The translations under genes were made by a program, and so were the position numbers. A model generated the notes under the pieces. The model did no database searches and was not told the origin of the DNA. It was given only the letters and a program-made list of their open reading frames with translations. This document shows, in pieces, positions 6,148-7,174 of a DNA stretch of 7,174 bases (positions are counted from its first letter, which is position 1; every line of letters starts with the position of its first letter). This stretch comes from an uncultured Coriobacteriaceae bacterium. GTDB taxonomy: Bacteria; Actinomycetota; Coriobacteriia; Coriobacteriales; UMGS124. The stretch spans positions 1-7,174 of the forward strand of contig USJP01000075.1 in NCBI GenBank assembly GCA_900555105.1. Direction: 5' to 3'.

Positions 6148-7174
6148 TATGAATGCGTTCGCGGGCAAAACTCTGATGATTACTGGCGGCACGGGCAGTT
6201 TTGGCTCTACCGTGCTGAAGCATTTCTTGAATTCAGATATTGGCGAAATCAGGATCTTCTCCCGCGACGAGAAGAAGCAAGACGACATGCGCCATAGGCT
6301 TCAGGCAAACATGCCGGAGATGGCTGGCAGGGTTCGCTTTTATATCGGCGACGTTCGTAACCTGCAAAGCGTGCAGGATGCCATGCATGGCGTCGACTAC
6401 ATCTTCCACGCCGCCGCCCTCAAGCAGGTGCCCTCCTGCGAGTTCTTCCCCATGGAGGCCGTGCGCACCAACGTCATCGGCACGGACAACGTCCTGCACG
6501 CCGCCATCGACGAGGGCGTGGACCGCGTCGTGTGCCTGTCCACCGACAAGGCGGCATACCCCATCAACGCCATGGGCAAGTCCAAGGCCATGATGGAGTC
6601 CATCATCTACGCCAACGCCCGAAACGGCGCCGGCCGCACCACCATCTGCTGCACCCGCTACGGCAACGTCATGTGCTCGCGCGGCTCGGTGATCCCGCTC
6701 TTCATCGACCGCATTCGCAAGGGCCTTCCCCTTACGGTGACCGATCCTAACATGACTCGCTTCCTTATGAACCTTGACGAGGCGGTTGACCTGGTTTGCT
6801 TTGCATTCGAACATGCTAATCCTGGCGACCTGTTCGTGCAGAAGGCCCCTGCCTCAACTATCGCCGATCTGGCAGAAGCCGTGCAGGAAGTTTTCGGGCA
6901 TGTGGGCACCCAGATCATCGGTACCCGTCACGGCGAAAAGCTCTATGAGACCCTTATGACCCGCGAGGAGCGCTTGAGGTCTGAGGACATGGGCAATTAC
7001 TTCCGTGTGCATGCTGACACTCGCGACCTCAATTACGACAAGTTCGTTGTTCAAGGCCAGGTAAAGACTCAAGCTGATGAGCCTTACACCTCCCACAACA
7101 CCGAGCGCCTCGACGTCGCCGGCACGGTCGCCAAGATCAAGACCGCCGAGTACGTGCAGCTGGCCCTTCAGGGC
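6137..7174 (+). CDS. fnlA: UDP-GlcNAc 4,6-dehydratase/5-epimerase, FnlA/CapE/WbjB type (3' end outside window)
   Basis: The frame is open for 346 codons to the window edge; family members are about 340-350 residues, so little is missing. It is an extended short-chain dehydrogenase. It has the nucleotide-binding TGGTGSFG (16-23), HAAALKQVPSCE (91-102), STDKA (135-139) with the catalytic Asp-Lys pair at 137-138, TRYGNVMCSRGSVIPLF (173-189) and HGEKLYETL (265-273). The canonical YxxxK is MGKSK (146-150): Met replaces Tyr eight residues after Lys138, as I recall for CapE/FnlA and unlike FlaA1/PseB. The enzyme would invert C5 and dehydrate UDP-GlcNAc, the first step to UDP-L-FucNAc, with FnlB/FnlC-type enzymes expected downstream. 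The ATG at 6137 overlaps the upstream stop (6145-6147), with AAAGGGAG six bases before it, suggesting translational coupling; ATG 6149 is an alternative. Codon use is mosaic: residues 85-192 are almost purely G/C-ending. Confidence 0.92.
   Translation, partial: MATNMNAFAGKTLMITGGTGSFGSTVLKHFLNSDIGEIRIFSRDEKKQDDMRHRLQANMPEMAGRVRFYIGDVRNLQSVQDAMHGVDYIFHAAALKQVPSCEFFPMEAVRTNVIGTDNVLHAAIDEGVDRVVCLSTDKAAYPINAMGKSKAMMESIIYANARNGAGRTTICCTRYGNVMCSRGSVIPLFIDRIRKGLPLTVTDPNMTRFLMNLDEAVDLVCFAFEHANPGDLFVQKAPASTIADLAEAVQEVFGHVGTQIIGTRHGEKLYETLMTREERLRSEDMGNYFRVHADTRDLNYDKFVVQGQVKTQADEPYTSHNTERLDVAGTVAKIKTAEYVQLALQG

Overview
The window looks like part of a moderately high-GC bacterial chromosome with Shine-Dalgarno-led genes. 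The core genes strongly prefer G/C at third codon positions. A polysaccharide cluster is headed by a specialised NusG paralog. My guess is a Coriobacteriia-type actinobacterium (Collinsella/Olsenella-like); this is inferred from composition and gene style, not from a marker gene.

Left part (1-2596), minus strand. Three membrane-protein genes each have their own upstream region: a small 85-residue hydrophobic protein (2339-2596), a TVP38/TMEM64 (VTT/DedA-superfamily) protein (1505-2263), and a DUF1538 integral membrane protein (1-1337, cut by the window edge in its second repeat). A strong intrinsic terminator (1431-1484) ends the VTT transcript. Promoter candidates precede the VTT and DUF1538 genes, and the heptamer TGGGTAT lies upstream of all three.

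Middle (2597-3069). This is a gene-free divergent region of about 470 bp. It has an AT-rich promoter candidate facing right. The leader then contains a terminator-like hairpin (2996-3039) that carries an ops-like element (3019-3030, 11 of 12 identical to the RfaH recruitment site).

Right part (3070-7174), plus strand. This is the start of a surface-polysaccharide operon. It holds a NusG-family antiterminator, then a fusion of a polytopic phosphoglycosyltransferase (WecA/TagO family) with a WbuB-like GT4 glycosyltransferase, then a UDP-GlcNAc 4,6-dehydratase/5-epimerase of the FnlA/CapE/WbjB type. The fused gene is broken by a one-base frameshift at 3927-3929. Read together, the operon would load a HexNAc-1-phosphate onto undecaprenyl phosphate and add a second sugar with the same polypeptide. 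It would also begin synthesis of UDP-L-FucNAc, the sugar used by known WbuB-type enzymes. The antiterminator would keep polymerase moving through the long operon. The dehydratase gene has a sharply bounded block of very high GC3, suggesting mosaic ancestry.
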